Shown: in pieces, positions 24,086 to 33,941 of the stretch
Layout: each line of letters begins with the position of its first letter
Numbering within the stretch: the stretch's first letter is position 1
Source of the DNA: Poa pratensis
Taxonomy: Eukaryota; Streptophyta; Magnoliopsida; Poales; Poaceae
NCBI GenBank assembly: GCA_947311845.1
Contig: CAMZMU010000063.1
Coordinates: forward strand, 122,495,964-122,559,963
DNA: 64,000 bases
Direction of reading: 5' to 3'
Position numbers and translations under genes: made by a program
The notes under the pieces: model-generated
Told to the model about the DNA's origin: nothing
The model's database searches: none
The model's input: only the letters and a program-made list of their open reading frames with translations

Positions 24086-24915
24086 GTAATTTTTTTTTAG
24101 TACTGTTTTTTTAGTTAATATTAAGTTTAGTTTACCTAAGTAATTTGAGTACTGTTTTTTTAGCTAAGTTTAGTTTAGCTAAGTCTTTTTTTTAGTAGCA
24201 ATTTTTTTGTTATTACTTTTTTTATTACTGTTTTTAGTTAAGTTTTAAATTTTGTTTAGCATTTTTAGAAATTTGTACCAATTTTGTAGATAGCAAAATA
24301 TAGATAGCATTTTATTCATTTTGTAGATAGCAAAATAACAGAAATATAGATAGCTTAGAATGAAAATATAGATAGCATTTTTTGTAATTTAGTACTTTGT
24401 ACTTTTGTAATTTTTGTATGAAAATTCTTGTTTAAAATGAGTATGAAAATTTGTTGTTCAAAATAAAAAATGTTGCTAAGTTTCAAATATTGCAAGTTTC
24501 AAATATTGCAAAGTTTCAAATCTTGCTAAGTTTCAATTAGCATTTTTGAAAGTTAGCAATTTTGAAAGTTAGAAATATTGCAAAGTTTCAAATATTGCAA
24601 ATTTCAAATATTGCTAAGTTTCAAATATAGTTTAACATTGTAAAGTTTGAAACATTGTAAAGTTTGAAATTTTGCTAAGTTTGAAATATTGCTAAATTTC
24701 AAATATTGCTAAGTTTGAAATATTGTAAAGTTAGAAATATTGTAAAGTTTGAAATATTGCTAAGTTTCAAATATTGCTAAGTTTCAAATATTGCTAAGTT
24801 TGAAATATTGTTAAGTTTGAAATATTGCTAAGTTTCAAATATTGCTAAGTTAGAAATATTGTTAAGTTCGAAATATTGTTAAGTTAGAAATATTGCTAAG
24901 TTTCAAAATTTGCAG
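24086..24915 (+). other. Probable 5'-UTR intron of the Ulp1-like fusion gene
   Basis: A donor-like caag/gtaatt at 24085/24086 and an acceptor tttgcag ending at 24915 bracket this AT-rich segment, 12 bp before the ATG at 24928. The sequence upstream (23700-24085) is very GC-rich, as expected of a leader exon. Splicing is inferred from the signals only. Confidence 0.55.
24470..24912. repeat. AT-rich minisatellite, about 17-bp unit
   Basis: Over twenty imperfect copies of a unit close to aagtttgaaatattgct, with gtttcaaatattgctaa variants, fill this part of the probable leader intron. Copies differ by substitutions and by 1-2 bp in length. Confidence 0.85.
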
Positions 24916-24927
24916 TGACATTGAGCT

Positions 24928-27900
24928 ATGGCGGACGATGCCCCCACCTTCGTCCGAGATTTGGAGGAAGAAGACCGTCTCCAACAAATAATATATAACA
25001 CCGCTGCCGGACCCAATTCCGATGGAGAATATTCCGATGGAGAAGATTCGTCCGACGGAGAAGACGCCGAAGAATTCAGCGCGAAATGTTTGAATGACTC
25101 CGGTGAGGGACTTGAGTTAGAAAAATTCAGAGATGACGACGACGACGAAGAAGAACCGTCTGGATCTAAGGCGGACGATGCCCTAGCTAAGAAGAAGGTA
25201 TATATTAAGTCTTGTTGATCACTATAGCTAGATGCATTAATTGATTTATATGCGCACTTATTAACGAAACATTTTTCTTTCAGCCCTCTGGATCTAAGTC
25301 GTCAATCCCCGTACGAGGCCCGGCCCAAGGGTTAAAGCTCCCGGAAGGTGCAACGTTGTCGATCGACGAAGTTACCTTCAAAGGCAAACCAGAGAAACCC
25401 GATGGAATCTACAATAAATATGTACGGCAGTGCGGAGTTTTTGTAAGGGACATGGTCCCGATCACTGTGACAGAATGGAATGAGCCGAAGAAAGCCAACA
25501 TAGGCGCAAAATATCTCGAGCAAAGAATTAAAGAGACCCTTTGGGACTCGATGATGTCTAAATTCAACCTACCGGCAGATCTCCCACAGAAGATGAAGGA
25601 TAAAGTCAAGGAGTGGACTCTTAGCAAGATGGCCCAGCAATTCAACAACTGGAAGAACACATTGTGGAGAAAATATGGGAACAAAGATATAGTTTTCAAA
25701 GGACATCTAGAGAAGCTAAAAGATGATTGGGCTGAATTTGCGGCGTATAAGAATTCGGGCGTCTCTGTGGCCCGATCGACACAAAATAAGTTGAATGCCT
25801 CGAAGAAGAAATATTTCCATCATTTGGGCTCAGGTGGCTACAAGACTGCCTTGCCTAAGTGGCAAGCCTATGAAGACGAGCTGCGAAAAAGGGATCCTCC
25901 ACAGACAGATGACTGGCCCGACAGGTCCAAGTTCTGGTTGTTCGCGCATGGGGCAGTGTTGCACCCAGAAACAGGGCTGATTGTTGCAAAGGGAAAATGG
26001 CGGAGAAAAATTAGAAGAGTCATCAGAAAAATAAAAAATGTCATAGTACTAGTCAAGGAGGGAAAATTTGTTCCCGATAGAGAGGACGACGAGCTTTCAC
26101 AAGCCCTCGGGAATAAAGAACACTGGGGGCGATGTCGAGCCAGAGGAGGCGGGGTTGGTTTTCTTGAAGGGTTTCCGGAAGACGTTGCAACTTATAGAAA
26201 ACATTGCAGAAGTAAGAAGAGGGAGGCGGAGAGGGTTACTGCATTAGAACGCACGGTGCAGGATGTGCAGAAGCAACTGGCCTCAATGACCCAGACCAGG
26301 GAATCTCAACTGCGAGTAGAAGATCCTGCAGGCGATGCCTGCCCATCTCAGCGGAAAAGCAGCGTGGGTTCCACGCAGCTACAAGATCCTGCAGTTGATG
26401 AACCAGTTGCTGAACCATCGGCGGCTCACTACCCCGTGGATGATATCACGGAGAAGACAAATTGTGAGTTACATGCGCCGATGATGAACATTACTTATCC
26501 GGTGGCGACTGGCTATGCTTTACGACATCAACCTGGAGAAACCTTCCATTTTGGTGTGATTCCGCCTGGATTTGCTCGTGTCGGGGTCACGAAAGTTATG
26601 CCGGGATTCAACGCAATACGTCTTGAATTTCCTGGAGCTGAAGGCGAGAAGACATTGGGAGAAGTTGAGTTTGGTATCGTTCTATGGAAGAAGAAATACA
26701 TCAAGTTTCCAGACTCGGAGCCAAGGCCACCGACTCCTCCCGTTAGACATTCACCACATCAAAGTCCACCCGCCTCCCCCCACGAAGTTTGGGATCCCGC
26801 CGCGAGTCCATCTCCCGCGCTGTCCCGTCAACCGACTGATGCGCCCACTAGTAACTTGACAAAGCGGAAGCTGTTCCCGTCGTCCACCCCTGTCAAGAAA
26901 CGTGGAAAAAGTGTGCGGGCTCCTGAGAACCCCAAGGAAGTCAAGGCTCCTGAGAAGTTAACTTCTGAGATGACTCAGCAGGAAATAGCTGAGAGCCTAC
27001 GTGAAGGGTCGAGAGCCTTTTTTGAGCAGAAAAAGAAGGAAAGAGTGGAGGCAAGACTTGACCCCATAAAGGAACTTCTGAAGACTATACCAAATGAGGT
27101 AAAAGATCAAACCGTTGACAACCTATATGACCCTCCACCTCCGCCCATTTCAGACTACGAGCGAGGTATTGACAAGGTACTTTCCTCGCAGAATGAGCAA
27201 GAGAAATTGTGCGGGAAAGGAGTTGCCCAGCTCGGAGAACAAGAAGCACAATCGCTCGCCCCGCTCATTGTACCTTCTGAAACTCGGGAAATCGAGCATG
27301 GAGAAGTTGTCCTTGGCGACTCAGGTTACCCCATGGCGGAGATTGCCCCACGATTTGATTTTGAACTCGGGCTGCCTATGGTGGAAAATCCGAGCCAGCT
27401 AACAACACAGTTATGGAATTTGAATCGCTGGTACATGACCGCCGCAAAAGAAGGGAAATTCTATCTCATGGCGGCGGTTAAGGAACAACACTACTTCCGA
27501 GAATATTGTGTGCATGTTGAGTTCCGAGAACTTTTTCAGATGTACAATCAACGTGCTCTCGACAAATCTCTCATCAGCTGCTATTGTCTGTAAGTAATTT
27601 ATTCGTGTAATTTAATTATCTATAGTTATAAGCTCTCGTTCATTGCTTGTAATTATCGTCACAAAATTCTTTTGTACGCTAATTATGCAGAATGAAGATA
27701 CGTGAATGCAGACTCGAAGGAATCTGGGACATTGGTTTCATTGACCCGGATAAAGTTCATGTCAAGACCGTGGATGAAAATCCCGTGAACACAGAGGACG
27801 TTTTGCTAACGTTCTTTAAGCGACAAAGTACCAAAAAGGAAATACTATTTCCTTACAACTTCGGGTGAGTTTTACCGTCTTCTACACATTCTATTTTGCT

Positions 27901-28718
27901 TCCCCGATATAAAGTGTAATCGATAAGTTCTGAATACCTGCGTATATAAACGTGCGCAGGTTCCACTACATTCTGCTAATCATTAGACTCGAGGAAGGAG
28001 AAGTTGAAGTCTGGGACTCACTAAGGAAAGATCAAAATGAATACAAAAGCGTGCGTCTAATGCTCAAGAGGTAATTTCAATCGCACTATATCAGCCTCTT
28101 TCGTTCATTTCCGGATATCAAAAGTATAAGTAATAACTACTCAATTCATTTTCTTTTCCGGACAGGGTTTACAGAAAGTTCAAAGCGGAAGAACGCGGTG
28201 TATGGCCAGAAAAGCTGGAGTTCAAGTCTAACAACGTAAGTACTACTACGTGTATCTTTCTAATACCATTATCATTCTCTTGATTATTATTTGATTAAAT
28301 TATATTCTTGTATATATAGTGGTGTCTGCGACAACCACAGGGGACAGAACTATGTGGATACTACGTTTGCGAGTACATTCACACGAAGGTCAATGAGAGA
28401 GTCAAGAGTGTAAGAAATCGAGAGGTACGTGAACATCATACACAACTTTTATTTTGCCACCATGCATCAATTGTGTTTAGTTTCGATCATAGCTGATTTT
28501 ATTTCCTTCTTTTAAAGATGTCAAACAAGCGGAGCCAGCTCCTACCACGCAACCGCGTAAAAGCTATTGCGGAGGAATTGGCGGGATTCTTACTTACACA
28601 TGTCATAGATGAACACGGTGAATTCTACTTTGACGAAAGACCACCTCCACCCCCTGCAGTCGATGCTACAAGGGAACCGCCGGCAGTCGATGCTACAAGG
28701 GAACCGGCTCCATTGTAA
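24928..28718 (+). CDS. CACTA accessory protein: plant-transposase-like region fused to Ulp1-like protease
   Basis: Seven exons join without a stop: 24928-25197, 25284-27589, 27691-27864, 27960-28070, 28166-28235, 28320-28424 and 28518-28718, giving 1,078 residues. All introns are GT-AG and phases agree. Residues 1-90 are acidic. Residues about 110-400 resemble the plant Ptta/En/Spm transposase-like family, with conserved Trp and basic residues and a GNKEHWGRCRARG block, followed by a short coiled coil. A Pro/Ser-rich linker spans about 490-620. The C-terminus carries the four C48/Ulp1 catalytic positions: His919 in GFHYILLII, Asp936 in VEVWDSL, Gln982 and Cys989 in RQPQGTELCGYYVC. In this family they form a SUMO-type isopeptidase; activity and substrate here are inference. 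It is the only intact multi-exon gene in this CACTA. Whether it binds the subterminal repeats is unknown. Confidence 0.8.
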
Positions 28719-29142
28719 TTAATTAGGAGTACTTAAATTTATATGTGACGAGAGTACTTTGTATGTGTATAATGACTACTTTATATGTGTAGTGAGTACT
28801 TTATACGCGATCTCCTCCGAAACCCTGAAAAATGAGCGAAAAGGAAAAAAACAGAAACCCTAAACCCCGAAAAATAATCGAAAAGAAAAAAAACCAAAAC
28901 CCCCCTGAAATAATAAGCAAAAAAAGCAGGAACCTTTAGTACCGGTTTGTATTACAAACCGGTACTAAAGGTCCTCAGGGTCGAGCTCGCCTGTGCGCCC
29001 ACGTGGAGACCCTTTAGTACCGGTTTTATTTAGGTGCCGGTACTAAAGGGTTACCCCTTTAGTGCCGACCCTTTAGTACCGGTTGTGTGGCCGGTACTAA
29101 AGGCCATCTACAACCGGTACTAGAGTGGGTTCTCTACTAGTG
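28719..29142. repeat. 3' region, right subterminal hairpins and terminal repeat
   Basis: After the stop come about 200 bp of 3' sequence with an A-rich part (28820-28930). Inverted copies of ctttagtaccggt then occur at about 28935-28972, 29011-29050, 29068-29103 and 29112, and the element ends with tctctactagtg. This mirrors the left end. Confidence 0.85.
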
Positions 29143-29413
29143 TATGTAAACTTGCAGACGGCTGGGCTAGTATAGCTAAATCTATCTTTCCAGAAATGGA
29201 TTTCTTATCATTATTAGTATTTTCCCATAAGATTTGTATATTTTAGTCATCTCCGGAATCTCCTCAGCGGCTGGAAGGCCACCGTGGCAGTTTTGCTCTG
29301 ACAGCACGTACCGGCTCGATCGGCAGCTCATCCCTGTCACGAGCCGACATGTGATGCACTGTCGTCATGGCCACCCTCCGGTGTTCGTTAGCCATCGGCA
29401 CGTACGCTCTTGA
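29143..29413. other. Unassigned intergenic sequence right of the CACTA
   Basis: It begins with the right target duplication copy tat (29143-29145). No gene or repeat was recognised before the MITE. Confidence 0.4.
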
Positions 29414-29703
29414 GGCCTTGTTTACTCCAAGGGTATTTTAGGGGATGGGAAGAATGGGATAGGAGGGGATTTGGTGAACACCTAATTCCCACAAATCCTC
29501 CCAAATACTCTTCCCCTACAATACACTAGCATGGACTACAGTTTTTGTGTTAGGCAAAAGTGAGATGATTGGTAGGGGATATTTGAGGATTATCCCCTCT
29601 CATCCCCTAAAATACACTAAAAGTAAACAAACTAGTGGGGATTTTTCGGGATCCAGGATAATCTCCTTCCATCTCCTAAAATACACTAGATGTAAACAAG
29701 GCC
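29414..29703. mobile_element. Tourist-like MITE, 290 bp
   Basis: The termini ggccttgtttac and gtaaacaaggcc are perfect 12-bp inverted repeats, flanked by tga at 29411-29413 and tga at 29704-29706. Termini of this form and a 3-bp duplication suggest the PIF/Harbinger (Tourist) group, although the usual duplication is TAA or TTA. The interior has no coding capacity and repeats blocks such as cccctaaaatacacta. Confidence 0.8.
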
Positions 29704-30586
29704 TGAAGGATGTCTTGCCAACATAAATATTCTCCTTGAACTTAACAGGTTGGGATTGATTCGTCACGTTTGGATGAAAGAAGAACTAAAAAATTGTATA
29801 TCAGGAGCCTTGACGTCCAGGTAAGGAGAAATGACTGCTCTTACAATTGATTCATGGATCTGGGCAACTGGGATAGGTTTTTCCAGAAGCATTTTATATC
29901 CATCGAGTCACCCCTCTTATAGGAGTGTTACTTTTTTTTTGAAACTTTCAGCGACTTTATTATTGGTTAATAACAAGATCGTTTTCAAGTACATGTAGAA
30001 GAAAACTAAGAGAATTATCAAACCAAAAGCCTCCCGCGTTCGGCAGTGCGTGCATGTTAACACAAATTATACGAGTTACTAATATTTTTCTTTTTTGAGG
30101 AAAGTCCCCCTTTTTCTTTACAACAGAGAAGCTGACTTTTTTTTTTGAGAATAAACAGAGAAGCTGACTGAAACAACGAATTTGGTCCAAAACCAAAACC
30201 CATGAGCTCAAAGCTATCAACGGGCCATCCAGTCGGGGACTTGAGCCCATCTCGTAGGAAAGAAGGCGCTCGCTACATCCCTGCCTCCGAGGTTTCCTTT
30301 CATCTCTCCCCACGACAGTGCGTCGCCGCCGCCACCGCCCTATTCTCCCCCCTCCGCGACAAACGCGCTCGCCACCGGTAGCTATCTCTTCCCCGAAGAA
30401 CCTTGTCCCCTCTTCTTCTGTATCTGTAACGGATTCCGTTTGTGCTCTTCTCGCAGGTGCTTCTTCTTCCCTCCGGCTGCGCCCACAGCAGCCAAGACCC
30501 CCGGCGACACCAGCGGCGCCAGACGAGGTCCACAGCGCGAAGCCTCCACCACGCCGTCAGCGACCGTCGACCTGCCGCCCGCACCC
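29704..30586. other. Intergenic region and leader of the ESF2/ABT1-like gene
   Basis: Two or three T-rich insertions look like 3' ends of retroposed sequence in reverse: one starts at about 29933 (poly-T then gaaactttcagcg) and a tiny one lies at 30138-30153. From about 30300 the sequence is GC-rich and contains a likely 5'-UTR intron (gt at 30378, ag at 30456). No other gene is visible. Confidence 0.5.
30138..30153 (-). mobile_element. Micro-insertion: poly-T remnant with 16-bp target duplication
   Basis: aacagagaagctgact occurs at 30122-30137 and again at 30154-30169, separated by only 16 bp: nine T then gagaata. Long target duplications next to a homopolymer tail are the mark of target-primed LINE or SINE insertion, so this looks like an extremely 5'-truncated event on the minus strand. 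Confidence 0.65.
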
Positions 30587-33035
30587 ATGGCGGAGACCAC
30601 CGAGAACGAGCACTACACCGACGAAGAGGAAGACGTGGTCGGGGATGAGGAGGAAGGGAGCGAAGGCGAGGAGGGAGAAGGGGACGGGAAGAAGAGGAAG
30701 CGACCGAGCGTGGACGGCTTCAGCAAGCGCGGGGTTGTCTACCTCAGCCGCGTGCCTCCCAACATGAACCCGTCGCACGTCCGCCAGATGTTCTCCAAGT
30801 ACGGCGAGGTGCTCAGGATCTACCTCGTCCCCGAAGGTAATCCCTCCCCGCCATGAATGAATCCAATTGATGCTTGCTTGTGTTCTGTTTAATTTTTGGA
30901 TACGGTTGCACAATATGCTGGTTGTGTCCTGTTTAATCCCCACCATGAACGAAAAAATTATGCTAGAAGCTCCTGCAGTTAGTTTCGTGGTGAATATGCA
31001 CATCACAAATGTACTGACGTTGGCTAGGAAAAAAACGATATGCTCTATTGGTGTCTCTGATGCTCGTAATCATATTAAGCACCACCTCGCTCACAGAAAA
31101 GCTTCTTGCCCAGAACACCATTTAGCAAGACCGAAGAAGTGCCAGAGTCTAGACTTGATTTGGCCCTAGAGATAAAATTCCGATCAAAGCCCTTTTGCAG
31201 CCATTTTCTTAAAAAATTGCCGAATGTTCAACTGTGTCATAAGCTTTGGCAAAGTCAAGATTACGAATAATAGTTTCAGCTCCTGATTGCTTACATTGGT
31301 GGATATACTCGTAGGTCCATGCATTACATGGATGTATTTTGGTTACTACAGGTTGTTAATGGAGTTGTTTATCTTGCTTATGTTCGTGCAAAGAATTTCT
31401 TCTAGAGGGAAAGAAAAGTTCAAACACAATGTTCTATCACAGGATAGTCATGCTCTGCTTGCTGATTGCACATGTTACTGCAGCAATATACCGTGCATCG
31501 GCACTGAGTATCTTGCGGTTAGATTTCTGAAAGTGCTCTTTATGATCCTTACATAACATAGTGGTAGATCTTCTATACTTGACACCAAATAAACCCAACT
31601 TGTTATAAACTAATGCCATCTCATTCCTCCAGGTCAAGGGCATCGCAAGCATAGTAATGTTCATGCGAAGGCTTACTCTGAAGGGTATGTTACAATATAG
31701 TACCTCTGTTCCAAAATATATGACGTTTTGGTAGGCTAAAATAGCCTTGCTAGTTATCTTTTAAGTTTTGTGCTGAAAGTCAAACACAGGCCAGTAATTA
31801 CCATGTCTACTTTAATCTTTCTAGGTGGATTGAGTTTGCAAAGAGAAGTGTTGCCAAGAGGGTGGCTAATCTGCTTAATGGTGAACAAATAGGTGTGTTC
31901 TCTCAACCCTGTATTGCATGTGTTTTATTCGTTTTTTGTTACCATTAGTTGTACCTGAGACGTGGTTTAGTATACAGAACTATGGATGGGTTATTCTTCT
32001 TCTTCTTCTTCTTCTTTTTCATCACTCGACCCTTAATCCCCTTAGTTTTCTTGTCCTTGGAGGGTTGGCTATGTCAGTTGTATCCGCCTGTATTAAATAA
32101 TTAAAATGTTTGAAGAGCTATAATTATTAATATACAATAGTGTGTTCGCTATAGAGCTCTAGTATTCTCTTTTGACAATTGTTACTGACCATCTGTGTTA
32201 ATGATGTATTTTATTAGGTGGGAAAAAGAGGTCCCCCTTTTATTACGACATCTGGAACATTAAGTATCTCAGGAAGTTCAAATGGGATGATCTTGTTGGT
32301 GAGATAGGTATGCCAGAAGTACAAAACTGCAAAGTAGCTATACACCTCAAACTATGTGAACTGGTTTATAGGTTGTCTAATCCATGGGGTGTACTGCAGC
32401 TGAGAAGACTCACATTAGGGAGCAGAAACTGAACCTGGAGATTACGGCTGCGAAGAAACAGCGCGACCACTATCTCTCCAATGCCGAGAAGTCGCGGGCA
32501 CAGAACTTCATTAGAGAGCGCATAAAAAAGGTATGCATTTTTTGTTTGACATACATCAAGTGCAGTACAAGACATCTCGTGCTTATACATGGCCGAGGAT
32601 TTTTCGGCTCTGTGGCTGTGCCCATCTTCGTGATGAGTATCAGCCATCGATAATGCTCCATGTCCTGACTCGTTTTTCAACAAAATTTCAGTTACCAGCT
32701 ATATCTAAAACTGCATGTCTTTCCCTCTCTATGCTGTTTACCGCAAGTTTCAGTACTAAATTATCGATATAACTTGCCTGCATCCTTCAAACAGAAGCAA
32801 AAGACTGAAGGAAAAGAGTCCAGTGATGTCAGGGAAACAAAAATTGATCGTCCAATTCCTCGACAGAACAGAGCAGTTGAGGAGAGAGGCCCTAAAACAA
32901 AGCCTAAGCTCTCGAAAAGCATTTTAGCCGGAGTAAGTGTGCAGTCCTCTGGCAATTTATCTGGCAGTACTTTAAAAAAATCTTAGCTAGCAACTGACCT
33001 GCTTCATGGCACTGCAGGTATTCGGTGGTTCATAG
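30587..33035 (+). CDS. ESF2/ABT1-type RRM protein for 18S rRNA processing
   Basis: Seven exons with consistent phases: 30587-30836, 31633-31684, 31825-31892, 32218-32307, 32400-32530, 32795-32932 and 33018-33035, giving 248 residues. Residues 1-45 are acidic, ending in the basic KKRKR patch. An RRM-like fold covers about residues 48-130 (RGVVYLSRVPPNMNPSHVRQ, then GWIEFAKRSVAKRVANLLNG), interrupted by the variable loop usual in this family. Then come the family-typical FYYDIWNIKYLRKFKWDDL and a long basic helix. The protein ends KSILAGVFGGS. Yeast Esf2 and animal ABT1 are nucleolar factors of the small-subunit processome that act on 35S pre-rRNA; the same role is inferred here. ATG 30587 starts the conserved acidic head; the frame is open further upstream but that part looks like leader. 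Length is near human ABT1. Confidence 0.9.
31697..31750. mobile_element. Truncated Stowaway-like MITE end in intron 2
   Basis: agtacctctgttccaaaatatatgac resembles the Stowaway end with tactccctccgttcc. No matching inverted end was found nearby, so it is at best a broken copy. Confidence 0.4.
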
Positions 33036-33941
33036 TGACCGATTTCGATTCCTTGTGGATCGGAGAATAGCAAGCCGAACGTTCAAGCACATCATCACTG
33101 CTTTCTGCGCCATCTGCTCATATTTTGTAGATTGGGGCTGTTGTTTTCAGTGATGGCAAGTGAATGGATCTTTGCCAATGCTGTACTGTTTCTGATGTAA
33201 CCCTGACATTGATGTATTCTGTACTTGGTTTGAAACGATGCAGTGATATTACCCTGACGGGCTCACATGTTTCTGTTTGTGATTCACGTCATCTTACAGT
33301 TTGCTCTATGCTGTAGACTTGGTTGTTATATTGCACCTGTCCAGTTCCAGGTTAAACGTTAGTGGTATCCATCTAAGGATGTTCTCACATTTCAGATGGT
33401 GCTTGTTTGGAAAGTATCATCATGTTCATTTTTTGTTGGCATGATTGTTCCAAACAGGCCTAAATCAGCAGTGGCAAATAAGTGGCCTTGTTTGAAAATT
33501 TAAAAAAAATAAAATGTTTTTTTAAAGGTTTGAATCTCTACAGAAAGACAACTAACATATTGTCGTTTGAAACAAAAGAATAGTCTGTAAGAGTTCCAGT
33601 TTCCTGCTTTTTTGGTTCATGTAATCTTGATTGTGTAAATCGTTTTGAGCTTTGAAGTTCTTCTATACGTCTGTTCATGCCGTAATCTCGAAGTCTGAAT
33701 GACACTTTTGAAGTTTGTGGGTGTTCTTGGCTTTTGAAGTTTGTGGTTGTTCTTGGCTTGCCTATGAATTTCAGAGTCCAAACGGAATATCTGTAAGTTT
33801 TCGGTGTCCTGGGTTCACATAGGAATCGACAGTACATACACGACACTATGAATCTATGATTCCTGTGGTTTCATGGTCTTCTTGCATTTTTAAATTCTTT
33901 TCCCAAACAACCTGAGCAATAGGAGGCGCAGACGAAGACGC
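33036..33941. other. 3' UTR and intergenic region before the PPR gene
   Basis: It holds the downstream sequence of the ESF2/ABT1-like gene and the leader of the PPR gene. A short inverted pair, ttgtttggaa at about 33406 and ttccaaacag at about 33449, suggests a very small MITE remnant. No other gene was seen. Confidence 0.4.

Larger units (their letters stand above)
3126..29142 (+). mobile_element. CACTA (En/Spm) DNA transposon, 26.0 kb with nested insertions
   Basis: The left end reads CACTAGTAGAAAC and the right end is its inverse, with the last bases ctctactagtg at 29132-29142; the first ten bases of the inverted repeats match perfectly. The flanking triplets are tat at 3123-3125 and tat at 29143-29145, which is the 3-bp target duplication typical of CACTA elements. 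Both ends carry clustered hairpins built from the core ctttagtaccggtt. Inside are a coiled-coil/membrane-anchor gene, a TNP2 transposase gene, an unknown ORF and an Ulp1-like fusion gene, all on the plus strand. A 5.3-kb solo LTR and a 9-kb LTR element are nested in it. Internal subterminal-type repeats near 22.1 and 23.6 kb leave open that two related elements were fused. Confidence 0.9.

Noticed and set aside
30440..30586. Upstream extension of the ESF2/ABT1-like reading frame
   Set aside because: The extra residues are leader-like, begin without ATG and overlap a probable 5'-UTR intron acceptor; ATG 30587 starts the conserved acidic head.
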